Assembly: GCA_947499735.1 (NCBI GenBank)
Contig: CANMPP010000002.1
Coordinates: 434,001-498,000, forward strand
Source: an uncultured Pelagimonas sp.
Lineage (GTDB): Bacteria; Pseudomonadota; Alphaproteobacteria; Rhodobacterales; Rhodobacteraceae
Reading direction: 5' to 3'
Length of the DNA stretch: 64,000 nt
In this document: piece by piece, positions 17,183 to 26,105 of the stretch
Numbering within the stretch: position 1 is the first letter of the stretch
Layout: each line of letters starts with the position of its first letter
Notes under the pieces: model-generated
What the model saw: the letters and a program-made list of their open reading frames with translations, nothing else
What the model was told of the DNA's origin: nothing
Database searches by the model: none
Made by a program: the position numbers and the translations under genes

Positions 17183-17737
17183 CTAGACTGTGTTGTGCCA
17201 ACGATCCGACGCCTGACGAATACGCATTCCAAAGCGCTGCGCGGTTTCGGCATCCTCGGGTGTGATCAATTCAGATTTGTCCCGAGATGAGGTCGCCATC
17301 AATCCCAACCAACTGCCATTTTGGTTCAATCCGCTGGCCTGCGCATTGACGGGTGCCCCAATCGCGTTGGGGCCAATCCAGATCATACCCATTTGCGCGG
17401 CATAAACCGCCAGCCGCATCAGCGTTGACAACTTATCGCCGGACGGAAAGGTCGCGACGGTAAAACCGCCAGCGATTTTGTTCGCCCAGACCTGTTTCAC
17501 CCACCGGCTGCTGGCCTCTTCTAGGAACATGTCATAGCGCGCAGCAGAAGATCCCATATAGGTGGGCGTGCCAAATAGGATGGCTGGCGCGGCATCCATC
17601 GCGTCCCAGTCATCTTGGGTGATCTGTTCGATATCAATCAAGCGCGCAGTGCCGATACCTTTGGCGATATGGTCCGCCAATTTCGCGGTATGCCCATTGC
17701 CTGAAAAATAAGGGATGCAGATAGTGTGTTGGGTCAT
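17183..17737 (-). CDS. flavodoxin/NAD(P)H:quinone oxidoreductase family protein (WrbA-like)
   Basis: A 184-residue flavodoxin-fold protein. The FMN phosphate loop is at residues ~9-16 (YFSGNGHT), GTPTYMGSSAARYDMF covers the second flavin loop, and FTVATFPSGDKLSTLM follows. This is the pattern of WrbA-like quinone reductases, although the protein is shorter than classical WrbA. It probably reduces quinones with two electrons and protects against redox cycling. It lies just after an MFS gene on the same strand (27 bp). Confidence 0.82.
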   Translation of the reverse strand: MTQHTICIPYFSGNGHTAKLADHIAKGIGTARLIDIEQITQDDWDAMDAAPAILFGTPTYMGSSAARYDMFLEEASSRWVKQVWANKIAGGFTVATFPSGDKLSTLMRLAVYAAQMGMIWIGPNAIGAPVNAQASGLNQNGSWLGLMATSSRDKSELITPEDAETAQRFGMRIRQASDRWHNTV

Positions 17738-17764
17738 GATGATGTCCTCTGTCTCTTTTAGGTA

Positions 17765-19057
17765 TCAGGATGGAAACCGGCGGCCCACCGCGCGCCATGA
17801 CAGGCCAACTTGTAGCGTCAAGCCGAAGGCTGCGATACAGAATGGCACAATAAGTGCTGTTTCATAGGGCAAAGCGGTTTTCGCGAAATTTACAACGATG
17901 CCCGATGTCATCAGGCCCAAAGGCATAGCACCAAACGCGACAAGTCGAGAGATCGCGTTGACCCGACCGAAGAGGTGGGCAGGGATTTCTCGTTGTCGAT
18001 ATGTCATCACTGTGGTCATCCACATCACGCCGGTAAAGTAAAAGACGAACAAGACGGCGGCGATCACCCAAACAGAAGGGGCGAATGCAATGATCAGAAA
18101 CCCCAAACCGTCAAATAGGTTGGACAGGCGAATAACGGCCGCTGTTTTGAACCGGGACAAAAGAGGCGCGGTGACATAGCCGCCAGCAACGCCGCCCAAT
18201 GCACCTGCCGCCAGTGTCAAACCGTAGGTCTGCGAGGATGCACCGAAATTATCCTGCATATGTAACAGCAGCGCAATCATCCCCATTTCCACGAAAAAGC
18301 ACCATGTGCCTGACACTATGATCAAGAGGCGCAGTCCTTTGTGGTTCACAACAAAGCGGAAAGCTTCGCCAAGATCTGCCCGCCATGAAGTGTTGGTTGG
18401 TGCTGGCGCAGTGCGTAATTGCGGCGCAAGTAGGCGTAGCATCAGGGCGCTGACCAGAAACAATAGGGCGATCGCCGCGAAAGGAATGGGCAGGAACAAC
18501 GCGATCAGAAGGGCGCCTAAAGCCGGACCTGCCAAATTGTTTCCGACGGTTTCCACCGCGTAGATTTTGCCATTTGCGTCCTCTAGGTCCTGATCCGGGA
18601 TCAAGCGGGGCAATAGGCTAGAGGCGGTGGTGTCGCGGATCACTTCACAAGTTCCGACCACAAGGGCCAGTAAAACGAGCTGGGTGTAGAGGGTAGTTTG
18701 GACTACACCGCGTAATGGCGGGTCCACCAATGGAAGCGCCGCCAAGACCGCAGCAGCCCCCAGCGCATAGGCCCCAGCACGCGCAATATCGCAGATCACG
18801 ACCAAACGGTGGCGGTCCATTCGATCCGCCAATAGTCCCGCTGGGATCGAGCACAGAAACCATGGCAGTTTCAATGCAATGGGCAGTGCCGCAATCCAAA
18901 TTGGATCGCGTGTCAAAAGCGACGCAACCCAGGCCCATAATATCGTCGAGATCCCATCGCCAAGATTGGCAAATCCTGCAGATATGAGAAAACGGTTGAA
19001 AGAGGTAAGTCGTATGCGGGATCGAAGACCCGCCGTATGATGTGAAAAAACAGTCAT
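17765..19057 (-). CDS. MFS transporter (EntS/MFS_3-like)
   Basis: A 430-residue major facilitator with about 12 membrane helices. The N-terminal half has FNRFLISAGFANLGDGIS and the loop GLLADRMDRHRLVVI, matching the MFS_3 branch that includes the enterobactin exporter EntS and macrolide exporters. The ATG at 19057 is preferred to one 39 bases upstream because AGGTGC lies 7 bases before it. The substrate is unknown. It may be co-transcribed with the flavodoxin gene. Confidence 0.85.
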   Translation of the reverse strand: MTVFSHHTAGLRSRIRLTSFNRFLISAGFANLGDGISTILWAWVASLLTRDPIWIAALPIALKLPWFLCSIPAGLLADRMDRHRLVVICDIARAGAYALGAAAVLAALPLVDPPLRGVVQTTLYTQLVLLALVVGTCEVIRDTTASSLLPRLIPDQDLEDANGKIYAVETVGNNLAGPALGALLIALFLPIPFAAIALLFLVSALMLRLLAPQLRTAPAPTNTSWRADLGEAFRFVVNHKGLRLLIIVSGTWCFFVEMGMIALLLHMQDNFGASSQTYGLTLAAGALGGVAGGYVTAPLLSRFKTAAVIRLSNLFDGLGFLIIAFAPSVWVIAAVLFVFYFTGVMWMTTVMTYRQREIPAHLFGRVNAISRLVAFGAMPLGLMTSGIVVNFAKTALPYETALIVPFCIAAFGLTLQVGLSWRAVGRRFPS

Positions 19058-19122
19058 TATCGTGCACCTAAAAAGTTGTGGTGCAGGCTTTGTCATTCCT
19101 CAAGTGAACTTGAGGTCAAGGG

Positions 19123-20253
19123 TTATTTCGGTAACTCATGCTTGGCTTTGTTATAGGGCGACCAATCTTCGATATCGGGATAGAATTTACGCCGCCATGC
19201 CCGCACGCGCGGGTTCATCACCCGTCTCCAAAGGGGCGGGAACATCGCGGCCATGGTCATAACGGGATAGCCATATGGCAGTTGTGGCGCATCCTCGGTG
19301 TCGTGGTTTTGCAAAAGGGGAAAGCGTCGGTCGGGTTTGTAATGATGATCCGAGTGGCGTTGTAGATTGATCAGCAGCCAATTTGTGGCCTTATGTGCTG
19401 CGTTCCAGCTATGGCGCGGTTTGACATGTTCGTATTTGCCATTGCCCAGATAGGCGCGGGTCAGGCCATAATGTTCGATGTAATTCACCAATTCCAACTG
19501 CCAGATGGCGCAACCCGCCTGCATCAAAAACAAGGCAATGCCAAACCAACCGCTGATCACAAACGCCAAAATAAGCATCGCCAATTGCAGCGCCCAATAG
19601 CGCCAAAACGGGTTGGCGCGATCATACCAAGGGCGTTTTTTGCGCGCGAGTAGCGCCTTTTCGGCGTGGAAGCTGGAAATCAGACTTTCGCGCAGCACGC
19701 GTGGATAAAACCGGTGGAACCCTTCATTATAGCGTGCTGTCACGGGATCATGCGGTGTGCCGACGTAACGGTGATGCACGAGCAAATGTTCGGATCTGAA
19801 ATGCGAATAGAGCACCATAGCCAGCAGCAAATCACCCAGCCAGCGCTCTAGCTTATTCCTTTGATGCATCAATTCATGCGCATAATTGATCCCAATCGTA
19901 CCGGTCATCGCGCCGGTGCTAAAGAACAGGCCAAGGCTTTCCCAGATATTCAAATGCTCTGCGCGGGGGACATAGGCGATCAACGCAAAAAGAGACATAA
20001 ATTGGATCGGGACCCAAATCTGGGTGATCAATTTGTACCAAAACAGATCGGGTTCTGGCGTCTCGGGATCGGCGTTTTGTGTGCTGATCCCCAGTGCTGC
20101 ATCCAAGGCTGAGAACAGATACCACGACATAGCAAGCGGCAGAAAGACCCAGAAATTGCCCATCAACGCGCCCATCCAGACACTTGGGATCAACAGAAGG
20201 GATAGCCAGAATGGCAAAGCTGCTAAAAAGCTGGGATTGAGCCGTGTTTTCAT
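19123..20253 (-). CDS. alkB: alkane 1-monooxygenase (AlkB family)
   Basis: A 376-residue integral-membrane non-heme diiron hydroxylase with about six membrane helices. All histidine boxes are present: HELMH (126-130), HLLVHH (156-161) and HSDHH (300-304), with the extra family motif NYIEHYGL at 257. It hydroxylates the terminal carbon of medium-chain alkanes or related hydrocarbons. No rubredoxin or rubredoxin reductase gene is nearby, so electron donors must be encoded elsewhere. It is transcribed separately from mutY. Confidence 0.92.
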   Translation of the reverse strand: MKTRLNPSFLAALPFWLSLLLIPSVWMGALMGNFWVFLPLAMSWYLFSALDAALGISTQNADPETPEPDLFWYKLITQIWVPIQFMSLFALIAYVPRAEHLNIWESLGLFFSTGAMTGTIGINYAHELMHQRNKLERWLGDLLLAMVLYSHFRSEHLLVHHRYVGTPHDPVTARYNEGFHRFYPRVLRESLISSFHAEKALLARKKRPWYDRANPFWRYWALQLAMLILAFVISGWFGIALFLMQAGCAIWQLELVNYIEHYGLTRAYLGNGKYEHVKPRHSWNAAHKATNWLLINLQRHSDHHYKPDRRFPLLQNHDTEDAPQLPYGYPVMTMAAMFPPLWRRVMNPRVRAWRRKFYPDIEDWSPYNKAKHELPK

Positions 20254-20324
20254 ATCAACATGCCCCTACAGGCGTTTGTTCTTACCAGAACGATACCGAA
20301 AACGGCCCACTTGACCAAGCTAGA

Positions 20325-21386
20325 TCATTTGGCCTGGATCAAATCAAAAGCTTTGCGCATGACGGTTGGCAAGGCCGTGCGGTCAAATTCATCCGCAGTG
20401 ACAAACTGCCCTAGATCCGGCGCGCGGTCCATAGGGACAAGCGCGGTCATGACTTTTAGTCGCAGGTGAAAATGCGTGAATGTGTGACGGGCCTCTTCAT
20501 TCCACGTCTTCCATTCCGCGCGAATAGGGACGGCGGGTGCCGGTTCGCCCTCGATCCAGTCGGATCCGGGCCAGCCCAGCATCCCCCCAAGCAACCCTTT
20601 GTCAGGGCGTCGTTCCAACAACCATGCCCCATCCACGCGGCGTGCGAGATAAGCAATGCCATGGCGGGTTGGTTTGCGCTTTTTCGGCGTCTTTTTCGGC
20701 AGTTCGATGGCTGTGCCTTCAACACAGGCGACACAATGAGGGCGGATTGGGCAAATGCCGCATGCGGGGTTGCGCGGCGTACAGATCGTTGCGCCCAGAT
20801 CCATCACGGCCTGTGCGTAATCACCCGCCCGCAGTTGCGATGTCAGGGCTTTGGCATAGTCATAAAAGATCGGTTTGGCGCCGGGCAGGGGCGTATGATC
20901 ATTATGCAGCCGTGACATCACCCGTTCGACATTCCCGTCCAAAACGGTTTCCGGCAGATCAAAGGCAATGGATGCTATGGCGGCGGCTGTATACGGGCCA
21001 ACACCGGGCAATGTCAGCAATGTGTCATGATCAGCAGGGAACTGCCCGCCATGATCTTCGCAAACAGCACGCGCGCATTTCAGCAAATTTCGCGCCCGCG
21101 CATAATAACCAAGACCGGCCCAGGCCGCCATCACATCGCCATCTTCTGCAGCCGCCAGATCCCGTACGGTGGGCCAGTTTTTTGTAAACTTGGCGAAGTA
21201 ATCTTTCACCGCAGCCACAGTGGTCTGCTGCAACATAACTTCGGACAACCAGATCCGATAGGGATCGGATGTCACGCCGGCTGCTCGATCTGCGGGAGAG
21301 ATACGCCAAGGCAAAACTCGGGCATGGTGGTCATACCAGTCCAGTAAGTCCTGCGCGCAGCGGCTTTGGTCGATTGCTTCACGCAA
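20325..21386 (-). CDS. mutY: A/G-specific adenine glycosylase
   Basis: A 353-residue DNA glycosylase that removes adenine mispaired with 8-oxoguanine. The catalytic Glu49 (WLSEVMLQQT) and Asp150 (VLDGNVERV) are present, with the helix-hairpin-helix at LPGVGPYTAAAI. The [4Fe-4S] cysteines at 202, 209, 212 and 218 show the C-x6-C-x2-C-x5-C spacing. A C-terminal NUDIX-like 8-oxoG sensing domain follows (RHGIAYLARRVDGAWLLERR). It is divergent from a DUF721/DciA-like gene. Confidence 0.95.
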   Translation of the reverse strand: MREAIDQSRCAQDLLDWYDHHARVLPWRISPADRAAGVTSDPYRIWLSEVMLQQTTVAAVKDYFAKFTKNWPTVRDLAAAEDGDVMAAWAGLGYYARARNLLKCARAVCEDHGGQFPADHDTLLTLPGVGPYTAAAIASIAFDLPETVLDGNVERVMSRLHNDHTPLPGAKPIFYDYAKALTSQLRAGDYAQAVMDLGATICTPRNPACGICPIRPHCVACVEGTAIELPKKTPKKRKPTRHGIAYLARRVDGAWLLERRPDKGLLGGMLGWPGSDWIEGEPAPAVPIRAEWKTWNEEARHTFTHFHLRLKVMTALVPMDRAPDLGQFVTADEFDRTALPTVMRKAFDLIQAK

Positions 21387-21474
21387 GGGTGATCCGTCCT
21401 TTTAGCATGTTGGCGATTCTGTTCTGGTCAGCGCCGCAGAGCACAGTACAATAGGATTTCCATAGGGATTCAAG

Positions 21475-21981
21475 ATGGCAGATCGCAAGAGCAGCACATA
21501 TGGCTTTGCCCGCACCTCTAAATTGCTAGAGGATCGCATCCGGAAAGCAACAGAAACGCGGGGATTTTCCCAGGCGCGTTTGTTGACGCAATGGGCGGAA
21601 ATTGCGGGCGAACATGTTGCGGCCATATCGCGCCCCGTTGAAATTTCCTACGGTCGGGGAGGGTTCGGTGCAACATTGACCTTGCTGACCACCGGTGCCA
21701 ATGCGCCGATGTTGGAAATGCAAAAGGGGCAGATCCGCGAAAAGGTGAATGGGGTCTATGGATATAATGCCATAGCCCGGGTGCGCGTGACACAAACGGC
21801 GGCCAGCGGTTTTGCAGATGGTAAAGTTTCTTTTGCGCATGGTCAGGCCGTAAAGGAAAAACAGATTTCACCACAAGCTGTCGAGAAAGCCCGGCAAAGC
21901 TCTGCCGAAATTGGCGATCACGATCTGCGTGCTGCGCTTGAACGTTTAGGCGCAAATATCATATCCAAACCGCAGGCCTGA
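21475..21981 (+). CDS. DUF721 family protein, DciA-like
   Basis: A 168-residue protein with a DUF721 domain in its first ~115 residues (LLTQWAEIAGEHVAAISRPV, then MLEMQKGQIREKVNGVYGY). In bacteria without DnaC, DciA-type DUF721 proteins load or support the replicative helicase DnaB. Whether this copy does so is inferred from family membership only. It is divergent from mutY and is followed by a dsbA-like gene at 49 bp. Confidence 0.82.
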   Translation: MADRKSSTYGFARTSKLLEDRIRKATETRGFSQARLLTQWAEIAGEHVAAISRPVEISYGRGGFGATLTLLTTGANAPMLEMQKGQIREKVNGVYGYNAIARVRVTQTAASGFADGKVSFAHGQAVKEKQISPQAVEKARQSSAEIGDHDLRAALERLGANIISKPQA

Positions 21982-22030
21982 GGTTAAACTACCCAGACTG
22001 CGCGACATGTTGACAGGAAAGACAACGCTC

Positions 22031-22684
22031 ATGAAAACACTTCACTCAATGGCACTTGCCACCGCATTGGTGATGACATCCGTAGCACCCGGCCATGCGT
22101 GGCTGTGGGGCAATAAAGAAGAGGCTGCAGCAACACCTGTGGCGGCTGAGCAGGATTTTTCGTCCATCATTGAGATGACACTTGGCGAAGCCAGCGCGCC
22201 GATTGAAATCATCGAATACGCTTCCTTCACCTGCCCGCATTGTGCGACATTCCACAACTCGGTCTATCCTGAGCTTAAGAAAGACTATATCGACACGGGC
22301 AAAGTGAAATTCACCATGCGCGAAGCGTATTTTGATAAATACGGTTTGCTGGCCTCTCTGGTGGCGCGGTGCTCTGGCGATATCGAAAACTTCCACGGGA
22401 TTGCTGGGTTCTTGTTCAAATCACAGGACCAATGGCTGGCCAGCCGCCAAGATGCGACAATCCGCGAAGAAATCCGCAAAATCGGCCGTTTGGCAGGTTT
22501 GAGCGACGAAGCCATGGATACATGCACAACGGATGAAGAAAACATCAATCTGTTGGCAGAATGGTACCGCACCAATTTTGAACGCGATGGGATCACGGGG
22601 ACGCCAAGCTTTTTGATCAATGGCGAAAAGCATTCCAATATGTCCTATGCGGATATGAAAAAGATTTTGGACGGTCTGCTGTAA
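22031..22684 (+). CDS. DsbA-family thiol:disulfide protein
   Basis: A 217-residue periplasmic thioredoxin-fold protein. Residues 1-23 form a signal peptide ending GHA. The redox pair is CPHC at 68-71 in ASFTCPHCATFH, and the cis-proline loop is GTPSF. It probably introduces or exchanges disulfides in exported proteins. The ATG at 22031 is chosen because GGAAAG precedes it and it begins directly at the signal peptide; an ATG 24 bases earlier is less likely. A terminator follows. Confidence 0.9.
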   Translation: MKTLHSMALATALVMTSVAPGHAWLWGNKEEAAATPVAAEQDFSSIIEMTLGEASAPIEIIEYASFTCPHCATFHNSVYPELKKDYIDTGKVKFTMREAYFDKYGLLASLVARCSGDIENFHGIAGFLFKSQDQWLASRQDATIREEIRKIGRLAGLSDEAMDTCTTDEENINLLAEWYRTNFERDGITGTPSFLINGEKHSNMSYADMKKILDGLL

Positions 22685-22711
22685 GCAGGTATCAATGATT
22701 GACATGTTATC

Positions 22712-22738
22712 AGGCGGCCCAGTTGGGTCGCCTTTTTT
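22712..22738 (+). terminator. intrinsic terminator of the dsbA-like gene
   Basis: Inverted repeat AGGCGGCCCA / TGGGTCGCCT followed by six T residues, 28 bases after the stop codon. Confidence 0.85.
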
Positions 22739-22834
22739 GTTGTCGTTTGCGACGGGAATGCAGGCCCCATGCGTTAAATCGATACGTTGGTCAGGTTGCA
22801 CGACCGCGTGATTGCGTTTTCTATGAGGTGAGCC

Positions 22835-23857
22835 ATGAAATCCGTTCCCTATATTCTAGGTATTTGTTCTACTCTGGTTTTGGCTGGTGCCGCTGGGGTC
22901 GTGATTTTGTTTCCAGCAGCGGCGCAAGATACAGCGCCTCAGGCAGATACACGTGCAGCGGTGGAAGGCGCAGATTGGTCCGACAATGTGACGATCACAA
23001 TTGACGAGGCCGCCAACAGCTTTAACTTCAAATCAAACGGGATCCCTGAACACGGCTTTGCCGAAAAGTATTTGATCCCCAAAGGGACCCCCGGCGAACC
23101 TGTTGCAAATTATTCGATCGATGATTTCACCATCGTGGAATCTGATAATTTTTTCACCGAAACGCCGGTCGATACAGATATTACCACGCAACCTGTTTAT
23201 TCCAGCGAGACGACGGATACCCAGTTGGGCCGTATTGGCGTTGCGTTAAATGGTGCGCAATTGTTCAATGATTATGAAACGCATGAACGGACGATTGTGG
23301 CCTTGGATGACAATGCGTTTCATGACCATGCGGCCTTTATCGACGAATGCAACGGCCACACATTGGCGGATGGGTCAGATTATCATTATCACGGCATTCC
23401 GGTTTGCCTGACTGTGAACTTAGACACCGAAGGGGAACATTCGTATATGCTGGGTGTGTTGGAAGATGGGTTTCCTGTCTATGCCAACCAAGACGTGAAT
23501 GGTGAAATCATTGGCAATGATCAGCTGGATGAATGCAGCGGTCATTTTGGTCCGACACCAGAATTCCCTGAAGGGATCTATCATTATCACCTAACGGCGG
23601 ATGAAGCACCCTATATGGTGGACTGTTATCACGGTGAGATTGAAGTGGATGAAACCCGTGGTGGCCCACCTCCTGGCGGTGCTCCAGGTGGCGGTGGTCC
23701 AGACCTGTCTGGCGCGGCCAAGGCGCTGGGCATCAGTGAACAAGTTTTGCGCGATGCGCTGGGCAATGGTGGTCCCCCCGATTTTGACGCAGCCGCCAAA
23801 ACACTGGGGATCAGCGTGGATGATCTGATGTCTGTTCTTCCACCTCCGCCGCAATAA
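22835..23857 (+). CDS. exported YHYH-domain protein
   Basis: A 340-residue exported protein with a signal peptide or anchor at residues 1-31. It carries two YHYH motifs, at 183-186 and 249-252, in the context of a YHYH domain (PF14240-like), with conserved Cys172, Cys191, Cys234 and Cys264. After a Gly-Pro linker (~277-289) come two copies of a short helical repeat, AAKALGIS...L and AAKTLGIS...L (~294-310 and ~319-335). GAGGTGAG precedes the start. The YHYH function is not established; the histidines suggest metal binding. A second exported His-containing protein starts 6 bases later, so the two form an operon. Confidence 0.82.
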   Translation: MKSVPYILGICSTLVLAGAAGVVILFPAAAQDTAPQADTRAAVEGADWSDNVTITIDEAANSFNFKSNGIPEHGFAEKYLIPKGTPGEPVANYSIDDFTIVESDNFFTETPVDTDITTQPVYSSETTDTQLGRIGVALNGAQLFNDYETHERTIVALDDNAFHDHAAFIDECNGHTLADGSDYHYHGIPVCLTVNLDTEGEHSYMLGVLEDGFPVYANQDVNGEIIGNDQLDECSGHFGPTPEFPEGIYHYHLTADEAPYMVDCYHGEIEVDETRGGPPPGGAPGGGGPDLSGAAKALGISEQVLRDALGNGGPPDFDAAAKTLGISVDDLMSVLPPPPQ

Positions 23858-23863
23858 AATCGG

Positions 23864-24382
23864 GTGAAAAGAGCGATGACAATAAGTTCGACAAAGGCGC
23901 GCGCATTGGGTCTAGGCACATGTGCCATCCTGCTTGCATGCACCACCGTTGCGGTTGCGCAAGACGTGCCAAGTGCGGCGACATCCGAGACGCAGCACGA
24001 CATGTCTGCAATGTCTGACGCGGGTGCAGAGCACGATCACCCCGCCCGACCAGTTGATCCAGAATTGCCCATTCCCAGCTTAACGCATCTGGTGTTTCCT
24101 GATGCGATGGATGGTTACAATGTGCAAATCCTGACCAAGAATTTCCGCTTTACCCCCGCCTCGATCAACCGTGATGTGGTGGCCAATGAAGGGCACGCGC
24201 ATATCTATATCAATGGTATCAAAATCGCGCGGGTTTATGGTACATGGTTTCACTTACCCAGTGCCTTGTTTTCTGACGGGGTCAGTGCTGTGACCGTGAC
24301 GTTGAATGCCAATGATCACAGCACTTGGGCGATGCCGGATGGGCAGCTGATTGCGTCGACCGTGCCTGTCATTCGCCGCTAG
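23864..24382 (+). CDS. exported histidine-containing protein, partner of the YHYH protein
   Basis: A 172-residue exported protein I cannot place in a named family. A signal peptide covers residues ~1-33. Then comes a His/Asp/Met-rich segment (QHDMSAMSDAGAEHDHP) and a beta-rich domain with NEGHAHIYINGIK, GTWFHLP and NDHSTWAMPDG. The His residues at 111, 113, 130 and 152 could form a metal site. The start is a GTG at 23864 with a possible ATG at 23876. It lies 6 bp after the YHYH gene and convergent with a DUF3833 gene. Confidence 0.7.
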   Translation: MKRAMTISSTKARALGLGTCAILLACTTVAVAQDVPSAATSETQHDMSAMSDAGAEHDHPARPVDPELPIPSLTHLVFPDAMDGYNVQILTKNFRFTPASINRDVVANEGHAHIYINGIKIARVYGTWFHLPSALFSDGVSAVTVTLNANDHSTWAMPDGQLIASTVPVIRR

Positions 24383-24396
24383 ATCCATCTGCCCTT

Positions 24397-24951
24397 TCAG
24401 GCCTCGGCTGGACGGATTGTTGCGATCAGTTCCGCGACTTTGATGCCAAATTTGCGCATCTGACTGTGGTTCATAATCGTGCCGTTTTCCATCAGATACA
24501 TCCAATCTGTGACCGTCAGGATATGCCTGCCAGATGATTGCTCTAACTGAATGCGATAGGTCAAACACATCGCCGCACCTGATTGCCACCCTTCGGCCAG
24601 CCCAATGATGTCATGTGCCGAAGCGGTGACTTTACCGTTTTCTGCGACCGTCATCTGCCATTCACGGGCCTGCGTTTCGCCGCTGGCAAATTGGAACGCT
24701 TCCTGCAAACGGCCGCTGTCTTCGTACCATATGCCACGCATTTCAGCGACAAATCGCGAGGTCACGCGTCCCATTGGCCCATAGATCACACCTTCGCTGG
24801 TCAAAGGCCCTGATAGATGAGCACGAATGTCAAAGTTTGGCCCATCCTGTGACAGCGCATGTTTTGGGCGCAGGCGAAACGCAAGCCCGGGCAGCCAAAG
24901 AGCAATCGCAAAGGTTACAAAAACAGTGATACCTAGAATAAGAGCAGTCAT
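24397..24951 (-). CDS. DUF3833 family protein
   Basis: A 184-residue protein with one N-terminal hydrophobic helix (residues 1-20) and a lipocalin-like DUF3833 domain (GVIYGPMGRVTSRFVAEMRG, DWMYLMENGTIMNHSQMRKF). DUF3833 genes often travel with CFA-type methyltransferases, DUF1365 and an FAD oxidoreductase in sigma-E/ChrR-linked lipid loci, and this one is the last gene of such an operon. The ATG at 24951 is 5 bp after the upstream stop and begins the membrane helix. The biochemical role is unknown; binding of modified lipids is one possibility. Confidence 0.82.
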   Translation of the reverse strand: MTALILGITVFVTFAIALWLPGLAFRLRPKHALSQDGPNFDIRAHLSGPLTSEGVIYGPMGRVTSRFVAEMRGIWYEDSGRLQEAFQFASGETQAREWQMTVAENGKVTASAHDIIGLAEGWQSGAAMCLTYRIQLEQSSGRHILTVTDWMYLMENGTIMNHSQMRKFGIKVAELIATIRPAEA

Positions 24952-24956
24952 ACCCG

Positions 24957-26105
24957 TCACGCGTGTTTCAGTTCGACCTGTACCACACCGGCCTGACCTG
25001 TGGTGAAGGCAGCCGCGCAGCCTTCTAGGTAGTAGAGCCAATTGCGGATGAAGGCTTCGTTATATCCAAAGGCATGGATCTTGGCGCGTCGCGCTTTGAT
25101 CCGATCTGCCCAAATCCGGCAGGTGCGCGCATAGCTGGGACCAAATTCAAAGCTATCAGCGACTTGCAGGCCCGCTTGCTTGGATTGTTTTGCGATTTCA
25201 GAATTGCACATCAACATGCCACCGGGGAACGTGTAGTGGCGAATGTAATCCGAATTGACCTGATAGGTCGGCCAATAACTGTCTGGAACGGTGATCACCT
25301 GCAGCAGGCTACGACCGCCATGTGACATGCGAGTTTTCAGCATATTGAAATAGGTCGGCCAATAGCGTGCGCCGACCGCTTCGACCATTTCGATGGACAC
25401 GATGTTTTGGTAGGTGCCGGACATTTCGCGATAGTCACATAGTTTGATATCCGCACGCCCGTCCAACCGCGCATCTGCATAGCCCTTTTGACTGGGCGAA
25501 ATTGTGATGCCGGTCACATGCCGCCCATCATCGGCTGCCCGTTCGGCGAACCCACCCCAACCACATCCCACCTCTAGGATCGGTGCGTCTGACATACGGT
25601 TTAGCAGACGGTCATATTTGGCATATTGGGCCTGTGTCAGATCGTCTTGACCGGCCTCAAACAAAGCAGAGGAATAGGTCATGCTTTCATCCAGCCAAAG
25701 CTGATAGAATTCATTTCCTACGTCATAATGCGCCCGGATGTTGCGCGACGATCCTTTGCGTGAATTGGCCCGCAAAATGCGATCCACGGCCAGAAATTTC
25801 AGACGGTTCCAAAAGCCCGGATAGGCGTAATCCGTCAACACATCCATATTGCGCAAGGCGACGATCAGCAGATCTTCTAGATTATCTGTGTCCCAATGAC
25901 CTGCGACATAAGCTTCGCCAAACCCAATGTCACCACGCGCGGCTGTGCGGGTGACCATGCTCCAATCATGGATGCGCAATGTGCAATGCAGGCCCGACTG
26001 ACCAAAGTGATGAATGTCGCCTTCTGGTGTTTCCAGCGTCAGTTGCCCCCATGTCAAACGGGCACAATTGTCTAGAAATGCGGTTTTGACAGCTTGTGTC
26101 AGCAT
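24957..26105 (-). CDS. cyclopropane-fatty-acyl-phospholipid synthase family methyltransferase
   Basis: A 382-residue SAM-dependent enzyme that adds a one-carbon unit to unsaturated acyl chains of membrane phospholipids. The SAM loop is ILEVGCGWGGFAERA, and family segments include HYDVGNEFYQLWLDESMTY, VSIEMVEAVG and FIRNWLYYLEGC. Relatives in this gene context in R. sphaeroides take part in methylated/furan fatty acid formation rather than classical cyclopropane formation, so the exact product is open. The gene overlaps the DUF1365 stop by one base and is probably sigma-E controlled. Confidence 0.88.
   Translation of the reverse strand: MLTQAVKTAFLDNCARLTWGQLTLETPEGDIHHFGQSGLHCTLRIHDWSMVTRTAARGDIGFGEAYVAGHWDTDNLEDLLIVALRNMDVLTDYAYPGFWNRLKFLAVDRILRANSRKGSSRNIRAHYDVGNEFYQLWLDESMTYSSALFEAGQDDLTQAQYAKYDRLLNRMSDAPILEVGCGWGGFAERAADDGRHVTGITISPSQKGYADARLDGRADIKLCDYREMSGTYQNIVSIEMVEAVGARYWPTYFNMLKTRMSHGGRSLLQVITVPDSYWPTYQVNSDYIRHYTFPGGMLMCNSEIAKQSKQAGLQVADSFEFGPSYARTCRIWADRIKARRAKIHAFGYNEAFIRNWLYYLEGCAAAFTTGQAGVVQVELKHA

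Noticed and set aside
16393-17265. Plus-strand frame of ~290 residues opposite ppaC
   Set aside because: Antisense to a fully conserved pyrophosphatase, with no family match.
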